From Bartonella taylorii 8TBB (lineage in GTDB: Bacteria; Pseudomonadota; Alphaproteobacteria; Rhizobiales; Rhizobiaceae), in assembly GCF_902825155.1 (NCBI RefSeq), contig NZ_CADEAG010000002.1, positions 124,001 to 188,000 of the forward strand: a DNA stretch of 64,000 nt, read 5' to 3'. The translations under genes were made by a program, and so were the position numbers. Under the pieces are notes generated by a model. The model was given only the letters and a program-made list of their open reading frames with translations. It was not told the origin of the DNA and searched no databases. Below are positions 39,845 to 52,155 of this stretch, piece by piece (within the stretch, counting starts at the first letter, position 1; each line of letters opens with the position of its first letter).

Positions 39845-41614
39845 ATGACGATTAATCTGCATCGGCCAGATATCGCGGAATTGAAGCCACGTATTACCGT
39901 TTTTGGTGTTGGCGGTGGTGGTGGGAATGCCGTGAATAATATGATTAATGCTGGTCTTCAGGGAGTTGATTTTGTTGTTGCAAATACAGATGCACAGGCT
40001 TTGGCTATGTCAAAGGCTGAACGTGTTATCCAGCTTGGTGCAGCAGTTACAGAAGGTTTAGGTGCTGGTGCTTTGCCAGAAGTTGGACAGGCAGCTGCTG
40101 ATGAATGTATTGATGAAATTATCGACCATCTGGCAGATTCCCATATGGTTTTCATTACTGCCGGTATGGGTGGAGGTACTGGAACGGGGGCAGCGCCTGT
40201 TGTGGCTCGCGCAGCGCGTGAAAAAGGTATTTTGACCGTTGGTGTTGTGACTAAGCCATTTCAGTTTGAAGGTGCACGTCGCATGAAGACGGCGGAGGCT
40301 GGTATTGAAGAATTACAAAAGTCTGTTGATACGTTGATTGTTATTCCCAATCAGAATCTTTTCCGTATTGCGGATGAAAAGACAACATTTGCTGATGCTT
40401 TTGCTATGGCTGACCAAGTTCTTTATTCTGGTGTTGCTTCTATTACGGACCTCATGATTAAAGAGGGGCTCATTAATCTTGATTTTGCTGATGTTCGTTC
40501 TGTTATGCATGAAATGGGTCGAGCAATGATGGGAACGGGCGAGGCGTCTGGTGAAGGTCGTGCTTTGAATGCTGCTGAAGCTGCTATTGCGAACCCACTG
40601 TTGGATGATACTTCTATGCGTGGTGCTCGTGGCTTACTTATTTCCATTACGGGTGGTCGTGATATGACTCTCTTTGAAGTCGATGAGGCTGCTAATCGTA
40701 TTCGCGAAGAAGTGGATGCGGATGCGAATGTTATCTTTGGTGCCATTGATGATGAGTCACTAGAAGGTGTTATTCGTGTATCTGTGGTTGCAACGGGTAT
40801 TGATCGTGAGATGAGTGATGTGATTCAGCCTTCTCATCCTCAAGCTCAGAGACCAGCAGCTCCAATTCGTAAGAGCGATCCTGGAATGTCGCAGAGTTCT
40901 TTTCATGTTCAGTCGCCTCCTTTGCGTTCTGAGTCAATGGTAGAAGTGATAGAAGCGCTTGAAATAGAAAACGGTAAACCGGCTGGAGAACAATTCCGTC
41001 CTAAAAGTCAAATTTTTGCACAGCCTGCAGATGCTCTTGCTGCACGAAGTGCGAATGCTGCTCCTTATGGATCAAGTAGTGTGCATGGGCAGATGTTAAA
41101 TGCACCACGTATGCAAGTTAACCGTGGTTCTCAGGCATCTATTGTTGCGCCAGTGAGCATGGAAGCAACAGCGCATGTTCTTGATGAGATGTCAGGAGTT
41201 GTACAGCAGAAAGAAAAGCAAGTGCAACAAAGACAAGCACAACAAATGCAAGCGCGTTTACCTATGCGTATGCCTGAGTTAAAGGATTTTCCTCCTGTTG
41301 CTCATGGTCAACGTGAAAGGGTATCTTTAGCCAACCAAGGACCTCGCAATCTTTGGCAGCGTTTGAAACAGAGTTTGACACATCGCGAGGAAGTTGAGCC
41401 AGAAGCTAGGTTGGAGCCTGCTGTGAAATCTTCTCAACAACAAGACACGCACGTTTATAATAAAAGTTCTCAGGCGCTTTCTCAAGATGCTTCTGTTTAT
41501 GTTCCACGCCGTTCTGGTGAATTGCACCCCCACGTACCGCAAGATCAGCGTAATTTTATGAGTGAAGAGGATCAGTTGGAAATACCAGCGTTTTTGCGTC
41601 GTCAAGCAAATTAA
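39845..41614 (+). CDS. ftsZ: Cell division protein FtsZ
   Basis: The tubulin-like GTPase that forms the Z-ring. The 589-aa protein is much longer than E. coli FtsZ (383 aa), as in other Rhizobiales. The GTPase domain has [13 protein letters not shown] and the tubulin signature GGGTGTG at 109-115. A Q- and S-rich linker of roughly 250 residues is followed by the conserved C-terminal peptide [10 protein letters not shown] that binds FtsA. The ATG at 39845 is preferred (GGAAAAGGAA upstream, [10 protein letters not shown] is the family start) over 39821. A terminator follows. Confidence 0.97.
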   Translation: MTINLHRPDIAELKPRITVFGVGGGGGNAVNNMINAGLQGVDFVVANTDAQALAMSKAERVIQLGAAVTEGLGAGALPEVGQAAADECIDEIIDHLADSHMVFITAGMGGGTGTGAAPVVARAAREKGILTVGVVTKPFQFEGARRMKTAEAGIEELQKSVDTLIVIPNQNLFRIADEKTTFADAFAMADQVLYSGVASITDLMIKEGLINLDFADVRSVMHEMGRAMMGTGEASGEGRALNAAEAAIANPLLDDTSMRGARGLLISITGGRDMTLFEVDEAANRIREEVDADANVIFGAIDDESLEGVIRVSVVATGIDREMSDVIQPSHPQAQRPAAPIRKSDPGMSQSSFHVQSPPLRSESMVEVIEALEIENGKPAGEQFRPKSQIFAQPADALAARSANAAPYGSSSVHGQMLNAPRMQVNRGSQASIVAPVSMEATAHVLDEMSGVVQQKEKQVQQRQAQQMQARLPMRMPELKDFPPVAHGQRERVSLANQGPRNLWQRLKQSLTHREEVEPEARLEPAVKSSQQQDTHVYNKSSQALSQDASVYVPRRSGELHPHVPQDQRNFMSEEDQLEIPAFLRRQAN

Positions 41615-41719
41615 TCGCAAAGAAGTGAGAAAAAGGGAAAATTTGACTTTTTCTATGATGAGTAAAAGCTTTGTGCAATGAAATATATTGTGCTTTGGAA
41701 AAAATACTCTGTTTTTTAT

Positions 41720-41744
41720 AAACCCGCTTATAATAAGCGGGTTT
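41720..41744 (+). terminator. Rho-independent terminator after ftsZ
   Basis: AAACCCGCTTA and TAAGCGGGTTT form a perfect 11-bp stem with a 3-nt loop, followed by ATTATT. It lies about 105 bp after the ftsZ stop and should separate the dcw transcript from lpxC. Confidence 0.75.
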
Positions 41745-41822
41745 ATTATTTGCTATGCATATCATTTTTATGGCTTTATAAATATTTTTAAAAGGCGTAA
41801 AACAATACAATGAAGTGACAGA

Positions 41823-42695
41823 ATGAAGCTGATGCAAAAATATCAGTCTACTCTTAAAAAAGCCGTGACATTTAAGGGCTATGGTGTTCACAGTGGTTGT
41901 TTGTCTGTGATGAAGGTTTATCCAGCTGACGCTGGGCATGGTATTGTTTTTAAGCGCTGTGGATTAGATGGGACAGAGCAAATATTTCAAGCGCATGCAT
42001 CGCAAACGGGAGCAACTGAATTATCAACGGTGCTTGGGCATGGAGAGTGCAGAATTGAAACGATTGAACATTTGATGGCTGCAATCGCTGCTTATAATTT
42101 AGATAATCTTTTTATTGAAGTATCGAGTCATGAAGTCCCTATTTTGGATGGGTCTGCATGGCAGTATTGTCAAGCTTTTGAAGATGTTGGCATTGTACAG
42201 CAGGATGCATTACGTTCCTATTTCATTATAAAAAAGCCGCTGCGGGTTGAAATAGGTGGTGGAATTGCTGAGTTTTTGCCGTTTGATGGGTGCCGTTTTG
42301 ATGTAGCGATTTCTTTTTCTTCTCTTGCTATTGGTAAACAATATTTAAGTTTTGACCTTACCACACAAGGGTTTAGAGATAATTTATCACGTGCACGCAC
42401 TTTTGGTTTTGTCAAAGACGTGGAAAAATTATGGGCTTCTGGAAAGGGGATAGGTGCTTCTTTGGAAAATTCCCTTATTATTGATCTTAATGATGAAATT
42501 ATGAATTCAAATGGTCCTTATTGGAAAAATGAATGTGTGCGGCATAAAATGCTTGATGCTATTGGTGATACCGCTTTGCTGGGGGCACCTTTTATTGGAT
42601 TGTTTCGTTCCTATTGTAGTGGGCATAGAATTAATTCGCAGTTGGTGAAAGCTGTTTTGGCAGATGAATCTCATTACGAAGAAAGTTATTTATAG
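41823..42695 (+). CDS. lpxC: UDP-3-O-acyl-GlcNAc deacetylase LpxC
   Basis: The committed zinc-dependent step of lipid A synthesis. The 290-aa protein has the zinc ligands H83 (IETIEHLMAA), H241 and D245 (HKMLDAIGD), plus the general base H268 (SGHRINSQLVKA). The GVHSG and ARTFGFVKDVE motifs are also conserved. The ATG at 41823 has only a weak ribosome-binding site; 41832 is an alternative start. Its position after ftsZ is typical of proteobacteria. Confidence 0.96.
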   Translation: MKLMQKYQSTLKKAVTFKGYGVHSGCLSVMKVYPADAGHGIVFKRCGLDGTEQIFQAHASQTGATELSTVLGHGECRIETIEHLMAAIAAYNLDNLFIEVSSHEVPILDGSAWQYCQAFEDVGIVQQDALRSYFIIKKPLRVEIGGGIAEFLPFDGCRFDVAISFSSLAIGKQYLSFDLTTQGFRDNLSRARTFGFVKDVEKLWASGKGIGASLENSLIIDLNDEIMNSNGPYWKNECVRHKMLDAIGDTALLGAPFIGLFRSYCSGHRINSQLVKAVLADESHYEESYL

Positions 42696-42865
42696 GTAGC
42701 GTGAAAGAAAAATTGAAAAGATTTTCTTATTGCTTGTTTGATTTTTAAGGGGATGATTGACCTAAGCTACTAAATTGGTTAGTGGATCTTAAAGTGATAT
42801 GGTATAGAAAACTTTAATAAATAATTTTGCTACAAGGTGATATTCTCTGGAGGTTGGATAAGACT

Positions 42866-43759
42866 ATGATAAAATCTCATGTATGTATTGAAAATACGGC
42901 ATATAGAAAATCTAACATTGTATGCAAGGTATTGGGGGTGATACTTTTAGGGAGCACTTGCATGTTAGCAGGTTGTTTATTTAAAGAGAAAAATACCCTT
43001 AGTCCATCTGCATATGTTTTAAAAATGGATCCACCAGATGTTTTATATAATCAGGCACTTGCTAGCCTTGATAGTGGACGGCTTGCGGATGCATCAAAAA
43101 AGTTTCTTACGATTGAAAAGCAGTATGCTTATACTGACTGGGGCCGTAAATCCTTAGTGATGGGGGCTTTTACAAATTATCGGCTCGGCAAATATGATGA
43201 TTCAATCAGTATGGCTCAGCGCTATATTACTCTTTATCCAGAGGCAGATGATTCTGCTTATGCTTATTATATTATTGGTCTTTCTTCTTTCCGTCGAATT
43301 CCTGATGTTACGCGAGATCAACGTGATACGAAACGTGCTATTGCTGCCATGCAGCTTCTCATAGAGCGTTATCCGAATTCTGAATATGTCAAGGATGCTA
43401 AAGCTAAAATACGTTTTGGGCGGGAGCAGTTGGCTGGTAAAGAGATGCAGATTGGCCGTTACTATGAGGAAGGTCGCCGCTATCTTGCTGCAAGTAGAAG
43501 ATTTCGTACGGTCGTTGAGGAGTATTCTGATACAAATCAAATTGAAGAGGCGCTTTTTCGTTTGGCGGAAGTTAATCTTGCTCTTGGTTTAACTGCGGAA
43601 GCGCAAACAGCAGCAGCTATTTTAGGACGTAATTATCCCAAAAGTGAGTGGTATAAATTTGCTTATAATTTATTGCAAAAAAATAGCATATCGCCACAGG
43701 AGCATAAATCTTCTTGGATCTCACATGCTTTGAGTGGTGGTAAGAATAAGGCACGTTGA
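42866..43759 (+). CDS. bamD: Outer-membrane protein assembly lipoprotein BamD
   Basis: An essential lipoprotein of the BAM complex. 297 aa from the ATG at 42866, which has GGAGGTTGG upstream. A signal peptide ends in the lipobox LAGC with lipidated C37. The mature part is built of TPR-like helices (YNQALASLDSGRLADASKKF, then DYYIIGLSSFRR-like SAYAYYIIGLSSFRRIPDVTR), with the conserved RDQRDTKRAIAAMQLLIERY. Its signal region is somewhat long for a lipoprotein. It is 6 bp from recN. Confidence 0.94.
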   Translation: MIKSHVCIENTAYRKSNIVCKVLGVILLGSTCMLAGCLFKEKNTLSPSAYVLKMDPPDVLYNQALASLDSGRLADASKKFLTIEKQYAYTDWGRKSLVMGAFTNYRLGKYDDSISMAQRYITLYPEADDSAYAYYIIGLSSFRRIPDVTRDQRDTKRAIAAMQLLIERYPNSEYVKDAKAKIRFGREQLAGKEMQIGRYYEEGRRYLAASRRFRTVVEEYSDTNQIEEALFRLAEVNLALGLTAEAQTAAAILGRNYPKSEWYKFAYNLLQKNSISPQEHKSSWISHALSGGKNKAR

Positions 43760-43765
43760 TTTTAT

Positions 43766-45427
43766 ATGCTGGTACAGCTTTCGATTCACAATATTGTTTT
43801 GATCGAAACGCTCGATATTCATTTTACAGCGGGGTTATCGGTTTTAACTGGTGAAACGGGCGCTGGGAAGTCTATTCTCCTTGATGCTTTGTCACTAGCT
43901 CTCGGGGGGCGAGGTGATGCTTCGCTTGTGCGTCATGGTGCTGCCCAAGGGCAGGTGACGGCTGTTTTTGATGTACCTGTTTCACATCCTGTGCGTCAGC
44001 TTATCCGTGAGAATGGTTTTGATGATGAAGGCGATATCATTTTACGGCGTGTGCAATCAAGTGATGGTCGTAGTCGTGTTTTTATCAATGATCAGGTGGC
44101 TAGTGTTGCGTTAATGCGTAGTGTTGGCCGTATGTTGGTTGAAATCCATGGACAGCATGATGACCGTGCGCTTGTTGATGTTGCGACACATCGCCAGTTA
44201 TTAGATGCTTTTGGTGGGCTTGAAAATGAAGTAGAAAATTTGCGTTGCTGCTATCGGATTTGGCGTGAGTTTGAAGAGCGTTTGCAACAACAGCGTATTA
44301 AAGTAGAGAATGCTGTGCGTGAGGCTGATTATCTTCGTGCGTGTGTGGAAGAGCTTGAAAAGCTTGATTTTCAAGTTGGTGAAGAGGAGGCTCTTTCTCT
44401 TCGTCGTGCAGATATGCTGAAATTAGAAAAAATAGCGGCCGATATTAAGGAAGCAGATGATCTTTTAGGGGGGTCAAAATCGCCAATTCCAGTTCTTTCC
44501 AATTTGGTGAGGCGTTTAGAACGGAAAATCTCTGAGGCGCAAGCGTTGATTGCACCTGTGGTGAAATCTATTGATGAAGCATTGCATGCACTTGCAACAG
44601 CGCAAGAAGGTATTGAAACGGCAATGAGGGCATTGGATTTCGATACAGGTGAATTGGAACGGATAGAAGAGCGCCTTTTTGCTCTTCGGGGATTTGCTCG
44701 TAAATATCACGTTTCTGCAGATGAATTGGTTCAGTTGCGTGATAAAATGGATGCTGAACTCACTGGCTTTGAGGAAGCTCAGAGCACGTTAATGCGTTTA
44801 GAAGATGAGGCAGGGCAAGCACAGAAAGATTATGATACATTGGCGCAAACGCTGTCAATAAAGCGTCGAAAAGCAGCAAATCGTTTGTCTGAAAGTGTTA
44901 TGGCTGAGCTGCCAGCATTGAAACTGGAGAAAGCAGAATTTATCGTTGAAATGCAAAGTGATGCTGAAAAACGTACTGCAGAGGGGATAGATCGTATTGA
45001 GTATTGGGTTCGAACAAACCCTGGTACACGAGCAGGACCAATGCTCAGTGTGGCTTCTGGCGGTGAACTATCTCGTTTTTTATTGGCATTAAAGGTTGTT
45101 TTGTCTGATCGTGGTTCAGCTCCCACATTGATTTTTGATGAGATTGATACAGGGGTTGGTGGTGCTGTTGCTGCTGCCATTGGGCAACGGTTGCAGCGTT
45201 TATCAGAAAGTATTCAGGTTTTTGCTATTACGCACGCACCACAGGTAGCATCTAAAGCACATAGTCATTTTCTTATTTCAAAGATGGAAAGTGATGATAA
45301 AGGTCGCTTTGTTACGGGTGTTCATAAAATGGAGGCGTATGAGCGTGCGGAGGAAATTGCCCGCATGTTGGCAGGAGAACAGATTACAGAAGAGGCGCGT
45401 GCAGCGGCTCAAAAGCTTCTTGCATAG
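43766..45427 (+). CDS. recN: DNA repair protein RecN
   Basis: An SMC-like ATPase in double-strand break repair. The 553-aa protein has Walker A GETGAGKS at 29-36 and two coiled-coil arms in the middle (for example READYLRACVEELEKLDF). The C-terminal signature SGGELSRFLLALK is followed by the Walker B LIFDEIDTGVGG and ITHAPQVASKAHSHFLI. Only 6 bp separate it from bamD, so the two are likely co-transcribed. Confidence 0.96.
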   Translation: MLVQLSIHNIVLIETLDIHFTAGLSVLTGETGAGKSILLDALSLALGGRGDASLVRHGAAQGQVTAVFDVPVSHPVRQLIRENGFDDEGDIILRRVQSSDGRSRVFINDQVASVALMRSVGRMLVEIHGQHDDRALVDVATHRQLLDAFGGLENEVENLRCCYRIWREFEERLQQQRIKVENAVREADYLRACVEELEKLDFQVGEEEALSLRRADMLKLEKIAADIKEADDLLGGSKSPIPVLSNLVRRLERKISEAQALIAPVVKSIDEALHALATAQEGIETAMRALDFDTGELERIEERLFALRGFARKYHVSADELVQLRDKMDAELTGFEEAQSTLMRLEDEAGQAQKDYDTLAQTLSIKRRKAANRLSESVMAELPALKLEKAEFIVEMQSDAEKRTAEGIDRIEYWVRTNPGTRAGPMLSVASGGELSRFLLALKVVLSDRGSAPTLIFDEIDTGVGGAVAAAIGQRLQRLSESIQVFAITHAPQVASKAHSHFLISKMESDDKGRFVTGVHKMEAYERAEEIARMLAGEQITEEARAAAQKLLA

Positions 45428-45430
45428 ATA

Positions 45431-45464
45431 AATTGATAAGCGATATTTTAATCGCTTATCAATT
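45431..45464 (+). terminator. Perfect inverted repeat after recN
   Basis: AATTGATAAGCGAT and ATCGCTTATCAATT form a 14-bp perfect stem with a 6-nt loop directly after the recN stop codon. No T-tract follows, so it is a weak terminator or an mRNA 3'-end structure. Confidence 0.5.
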
Positions 45465-45531
45465 ATATCACTTCAATTATATTATTGGTGAGCATGTGTT
45501 TATTTGGATTCTATTCGTAATAAGGCGCTGA

Positions 45532-47718
<2,187 letters not shown>

Positions 47719-48015
47719 CATTACGTTTAAAGTTTTTCCTTCAAGAATGATGAATACACCAATATTATCATTCATCTCATGTAAAACATTGCTTGCGCTT
47801 GTGTGCTATCATGAGAATGCTGATACTCTCTTTCTTCTCTTGAGATTGTTATGTTCTCTTTTATTTTGTGAAGAATTTTGATTTGTGAATATTCTAAATA
47901 CGACTATTTGTATAAGGGGTTGTTCTTATATTCTTTGATGAAAATTCTGTATTTTTCTTAAAAAAGAGAAGAGGGAGTTTTTTACAGAAAGAGTAAAAGT
48001 TGTACGCTACTTTAC
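47719..48015 (+). other. Spacer between convergent ligA and pepP
   Basis: Nearly 300 bp, AT-rich, between convergent genes. No clear terminator hairpin, RNA gene or repeat was seen. Confidence 0.5.
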
Positions 48016-49842
48016 TTAAAGAGGCATTGTTGCTTCTTTTGCCCATTCTTTATCTTCTTCATTCAAGTAAGGTGCATTAACCTGATAAACATGTGCATGG
48101 TAGTCGTTGAGCCATTTCCGCTCCTCTAGTGTTAAAAGCTCTGAGAGGATTAAGCGTCGATCAATGGGGCAATTTGTGAGTGTTTCGAATGAGAGCATTT
48201 CTATATCTCCACCATTAATTTTTTGTGCTGGTTTTACGATCATCAAATTTTCAATACGAATTCCAAAAGCACCTTCGCGGTAATATCCAGGTTCATTAGA
48301 AATAATCATTCCGGGGATCAATTCTTGGCACCCATTGCGCGAAAGATTTTGTGGTCCTTCATGAACAGAGAGATAAGAGCCAACTCCATGACCAGTGCCA
48401 TGGGCATAATCAAAACCTGCTTTCCATAAGGCGATACGTGCTAGAGCATCAATGTCTTGTCCGCGTGTACCTTTTGGGAATTGTGCGGTTGAAAGAGCAA
48501 TCATGCCTTTGAGGACAAGAGTGAAACAGCGTTTTTCTTCTTCTCCAATATTCCCAATTGCTACTGTGCGTGTGACATCTGTCGTGCCATCACGATATTG
48601 TCCACCTGAATCCACAAGATAAAGTTCACCAGCATTGAGTTGTTTATTTGTTTGAGTCGTTACACGATAATGAACAATGGCACCATTTGCTCCTGCTGCT
48701 GAAATCGTATCAAAAGAGAGGTCTTCAAGTTTTTCTCCCATTTCTTTTGCTGTTGTTGTGCGAAATGCTTCTAATTTTTGAGCAGCAGAAATTTCATTTA
48801 TAGACCCTAGTGTTTGTTTATCTAACCAAGAAAAAAAACGTGTAAGGGCTACGCCGTCGCGCAGGTGTGCTTTGCGCGCACCGTTTAGTTCTGTACTATT
48901 TTTAATGGCACGTGGTAGAGCCGCGGGATCAGTAAGCTTAATAAAAGAACCTTCTTGTTCTTCAATAGTGGTGCGTAATTTTTCGCACGTTAGTCGTGGA
49001 TCTAAGGCAAAAATTGTTCCCTTTTGAACATAATCTTTAATCTTTGGAATAAGCTGTTCTGGTTCATATAATTTTGCATAACGTTCCAGATATTGTTTCT
49101 GTTCTATACCTAATTTTGTGCCGTTAATGAATAAGGCGGGCGTTTCTTTGATAGGAATAAGAGCAAAACAAAGGGCAAAAGGTGTGTTGGAAACATCATT
49201 ACCACGTATATTGAATGTCCATGCAATAGAGGAGGGGTCTGTAAAAATAAAAGCATCTGCATTGGCTTGTTTGATATTTTGGTGAATCAAGGACAGCTTT
49301 TCATCGGTATTATATCCTGCATATTTGAGAGGATGAATCGATAAGGCAGATTGTGGTAATTGTGGTTGATCATGCCAGATAAGATCAATGGGATTTTTTT
49401 GAACTGTTATAAGCCTTCCACTTGCGTTCATTTCTAATGCTTTTCTCAATGTATCTATAGCTGCAATGGTGTGGAGCCATGGATCAAAGCCAATAGAAAG
49501 CTTGTGTCCATTTTTTTCAAGCCATTGTGAAGGTGGGTAAGTTACGAGATCTTCATACTCAAAAATATCAGGATCAGTTTGTTGGCGAACTTGGAGTTTA
49601 TAGCGCCCATCTGTGAATATGATGGCTTTGTTTTTTAAAATGAGTGCAATACCTGATGATCCAGTAAAGCCAGTAAGCCAGCTAAGACGTTGAGCATGTG
49701 GGGGGACATATTCTCCTTGATGTTCATCTGCACGTGGGACAAGAAAGCCATCTAGTCCGAGGTGATCGAGTTCTTTACGAAGAGAGGTAATACGCTCGAG
49801 AGCATGAGTGGGATTTGTTGTTGCTTCAAAAGATTGATACAT
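48016..49842 (-). CDS. pepP: Xaa-Pro aminopeptidase (aminopeptidase P, M24B)
   Basis: Removes N-terminal residues before proline. The 608-aa protein is of the long, XPNPEP1-like three-domain type. It has a creatinase-like N-domain (RADEHQGEYVPPHAQRLSWL, then TGFTGSSGIALIL), a middle domain and a C-terminal pita-bread catalytic domain. The latter holds metal-binding motifs DSGGQYRDGTTDVTRT, GTGHGVGSYLSVHEGP and SNEPGYYREGAFGIRIEN. The ATG at 49842 has AAGGA 7 bases upstream; an in-frame ATG at 49884 overlaps prmA and is rejected. Confidence 0.95.
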   Translation of the reverse strand: MYQSFEATTNPTHALERITSLRKELDHLGLDGFLVPRADEHQGEYVPPHAQRLSWLTGFTGSSGIALILKNKAIIFTDGRYKLQVRQQTDPDIFEYEDLVTYPPSQWLEKNGHKLSIGFDPWLHTIAAIDTLRKALEMNASGRLITVQKNPIDLIWHDQPQLPQSALSIHPLKYAGYNTDEKLSLIHQNIKQANADAFIFTDPSSIAWTFNIRGNDVSNTPFALCFALIPIKETPALFINGTKLGIEQKQYLERYAKLYEPEQLIPKIKDYVQKGTIFALDPRLTCEKLRTTIEEQEGSFIKLTDPAALPRAIKNSTELNGARKAHLRDGVALTRFFSWLDKQTLGSINEISAAQKLEAFRTTTAKEMGEKLEDLSFDTISAAGANGAIVHYRVTTQTNKQLNAGELYLVDSGGQYRDGTTDVTRTVAIGNIGEEEKRCFTLVLKGMIALSTAQFPKGTRGQDIDALARIALWKAGFDYAHGTGHGVGSYLSVHEGPQNLSRNGCQELIPGMIISNEPGYYREGAFGIRIENLMIVKPAQKINGGDIEMLSFETLTNCPIDRRLILSELLTLEERKWLNDYHAHVYQVNAPYLNEEDKEWAKEATMPL

Positions 49843-49859
49843 AACAACATCCTTTTCTT

Positions 49860-50729
49860 TTATTTTAGGTGTATCGTAACCCATTCTTGACGGTGGTATG
49901 TTTCAATGTGTTGTCGACCTTGTTTGACATAAGCTTCCAATACAGAGGCGTGTTGCTCTTCAAGAATTCCAGAGAGTATAAGTGATCCGCCTTTTTGAAG
50001 CACTCGCACCATTTCTGGCGCAAGTTCAATGAGTGGATTAGCAAGGATATTGGCAATGATAAGATCAAAGGGCGCACGTGATGCAATTTGATCATGGGTA
50101 AAACCTGTTGCTGTAACAGTTGTAATATATTTTTTTACACCATTGAGTTCGGCATTGTGTTGTGCAACTTGAATAGCAATGGGGTCAATATCAGATGCAA
50201 GTATAGAAACAGGTTTGAGCATCGCGATGCCAATGGCAAGTACACCGCTACCGGTACCAAGATCAAGAACATTTTGTGGATTTTCGTGTTTCACCACTTT
50301 GGCAATCATTTCCAAACAACCTGCTGTTGTTCCATGATGTCCGGTACCAAAAGCTTGATTAGCTTCAATTTCAATAGGAAAAACATTCGGTGGAATGTCG
50401 CTTCGGTTATGGCTTCCATGTAAAAAAAAGGGACCAGCACGCACAGGTGTTAGTCCTTTAAGGCTTTGTTTAACCCAATCAATATCGGGTAAAATTTCAT
50501 GGTTAATTTTATTGGGATCTATAGAAAGGATATTTGAAAAACGTTCTGAGGCATTCTCTAGGCCTTCTTTATCTACATAAAGTGACAGCTCATACATGGC
50601 ATTTTTCTCATCTACTTCTGCAAGCGCAAGAGGATATCCTTCTTCATCAAAGGCTGTTTCCATAAGAGTATAAAACCGTTCTGCTTCCTCTTTGAAAACA
50701 GTACAATACAGACGAATTTGCTGCGACAT
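49860..50729 (-). CDS. prmA: Ribosomal protein L11 methyltransferase PrmA
   Basis: Trimethylates ribosomal protein L11. The 289-aa protein has a small N-terminal substrate-recognition domain. The SAM domain follows, with the PrmA-specific AFGTGHHGTTAGCLEMI, motif I VLDLGTGSGVLAIG and the NPPY-like ANILANPLIELAP. It sits in a minus-strand operon: SCO gene, prmA, pepP (gaps of about 29 and 17 bp). Confidence 0.95.
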   Translation of the reverse strand: MSQQIRLYCTVFKEEAERFYTLMETAFDEEGYPLALAEVDEKNAMYELSLYVDKEGLENASERFSNILSIDPNKINHEILPDIDWVKQSLKGLTPVRAGPFFLHGSHNRSDIPPNVFPIEIEANQAFGTGHHGTTAGCLEMIAKVVKHENPQNVLDLGTGSGVLAIGIAMLKPVSILASDIDPIAIQVAQHNAELNGVKKYITTVTATGFTHDQIASRAPFDLIIANILANPLIELAPEMVRVLQKGGSLILSGILEEQHASVLEAYVKQGRQHIETYHRQEWVTIHLK

Positions 50730-50758
50730 TTTGTTCTTTCTTTTAACCAGCTTTTTAT

Positions 50759-51340
50759 TTAGTTCGAGACGAGTTTTTTTAGCCGTTCAATGGCGATATC
50801 ATCTCTTAATTCATTGTCGCTCTCTTTTGCATCATAAGGAATAACACCGGATAGTTTTCCGCCTTTTTTGAGTAAAAAAATCGCTGCTGTGTGGTTATAA
50901 GTGTAGTTCCCATCTGTTCCTGGTACTTTTTCAGCAACGATGTTAAAAGAATCTACCATTTTATGAACTTTTTCAGGATCTCCACTGATACCAGTAATTT
51001 TATTGTTAAAATTACTGAGATAATCATGAAGTACTTCTGGTGTATCACGTTCAGGGTCAACAGTAACAAACCATACCCCTAATTTATCAGCCTTTGGGCC
51101 AAGTGCTGTAAGCCATCGATCAAGATTGATCAGTGTGGTAGGGCAGCTCTCAGGGCACATGGTGAAGCCAAAGAAAATTATTGAGGGTTTGCTTCGAATA
51201 TCAACTTCGGTGATAGTCTTTCCATTGGAATCAGTGAGTGTAAAATTATCGCCTAAAGGCTTATTTCTCAACGTATCATAAATAAAAATGCCTATAAGAA
51301 ATATGACTGTCAGCCCCAAGATACGTATTACATTTTTCAT
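50759..51340 (-). CDS. SCO1/SenC-family copper chaperone
   Basis: A membrane-anchored thioredoxin-fold protein for assembly of the CuA centre of cytochrome oxidase. The 193-aa protein has one N-terminal membrane helix (RILGLTVIFLIGIFIYDTL). The copper-binding C62-P-E-S-C66 lies in FTMCPESCPTTL and the third ligand H150 in TYNHTAAIFLL. TVDPERDTPEVL is also typical. GAGAG precedes the ATG. It is the first gene of the operon with prmA and pepP. Confidence 0.93.
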   Translation of the reverse strand: MKNVIRILGLTVIFLIGIFIYDTLRNKPLGDNFTLTDSNGKTITEVDIRSKPSIIFFGFTMCPESCPTTLINLDRWLTALGPKADKLGVWFVTVDPERDTPEVLHDYLSNFNNKITGISGDPEKVHKMVDSFNIVAEKVPGTDGNYTYNHTAAIFLLKKGGKLSGVIPYDAKESDNELRDDIAIERLKKLVSN

Positions 51341-51479
51341 AGTTTGACTCTCTTAGATAGATCGGGAAATTGTAACATTGGCTAGTTAACTTTGCAATCT
51401 CTGTTTCATGGTTGATTTTGTTTAGTTAGTTGGTATGTTTTGCCATGTTATTTATGGGAAAACAATCGGTAGAAGATGA

Positions 51480-52109
51480 ATGGGCATTGAGAAAGATCTT
51501 CGATTCCATGACAGTGAGCCTCGTATTCATACGACAGCACGGCTGCATGGGTGTAAATTGGGACGCTATGTGGAAATCAATGAGCGGGTGGTTTTGCGTG
51601 ATGTAATGGTTGGAGATTTTTCTTATTTTGAGCGTAACAGTGAAGCTATTTATAGCGATATCGGGCGTTTTTGTTCTATTGCATCTCATGTCTGTTTGAA
51701 TGCGCTAGAGCATCCTATGGAACGCCTTTCGACGCATAAAATAACATATCGCCCTAACGAATATTTTCGCTATATGCCGTTGGACAGTTCTTTTCGTGAA
51801 AGGCGTTGTGCAAAACGTGTTATTGTTGGGCATGATGTATGGATTGGACATGGTGCGGTTATCATGCCTGAGGTGACAATTGGACATGGCGCTATCATTG
51901 GTGCTAACGCTGTTATAACAAAAGATGTTTTACCTTATACCATTGTTGCTGGTGTTCCTGCAAAGCTGTTGCGGATGCGTTTTTCTAATCATGTGATACA
52001 GATGCTTTTAGAGATGGCTTGGTGGAATTGGCCGCTTGATAAAATTTACAGCGCATTGCCTGATATGCAAAACCTTCCAATCGAGGCTTTTATTTACAAA
52101 TGGAAGTAA
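51480..52109 (+). CDS. Hexapeptide-repeat acetyltransferase (phosphonate-cluster type)
   Basis: A 209-aa left-handed beta-helix transferase of the trimeric xenobiotic/CatB kind. Hexapeptide repeats surround the catalytic region (IGRFCSIASHV, then VIVGHDVWIGHGAVIMPEVTIGHGAIIGA), and the acyl-CoA site reads GVPAKLLRMRF. The overall pattern (NALEHPMERLSTHKITYR, then WWNWPLDKI) is that of the transferase family found in phosphonate clusters. No phosphonate genes are near. The acceptor is unknown. Minus-strand uvrD is convergent. Confidence 0.88.
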   Translation: MGIEKDLRFHDSEPRIHTTARLHGCKLGRYVEINERVVLRDVMVGDFSYFERNSEAIYSDIGRFCSIASHVCLNALEHPMERLSTHKITYRPNEYFRYMPLDSSFRERRCAKRVIVGHDVWIGHGAVIMPEVTIGHGAIIGANAVITKDVLPYTIVAGVPAKLLRMRFSNHVIQMLLEMAWWNWPLDKIYSALPDMQNLPIEAFIYKWK

Positions 52110-52155
52110 TTAAAATAAAATGAAAAAATGTTTTTTGTTAGGAAAGATAATTTCA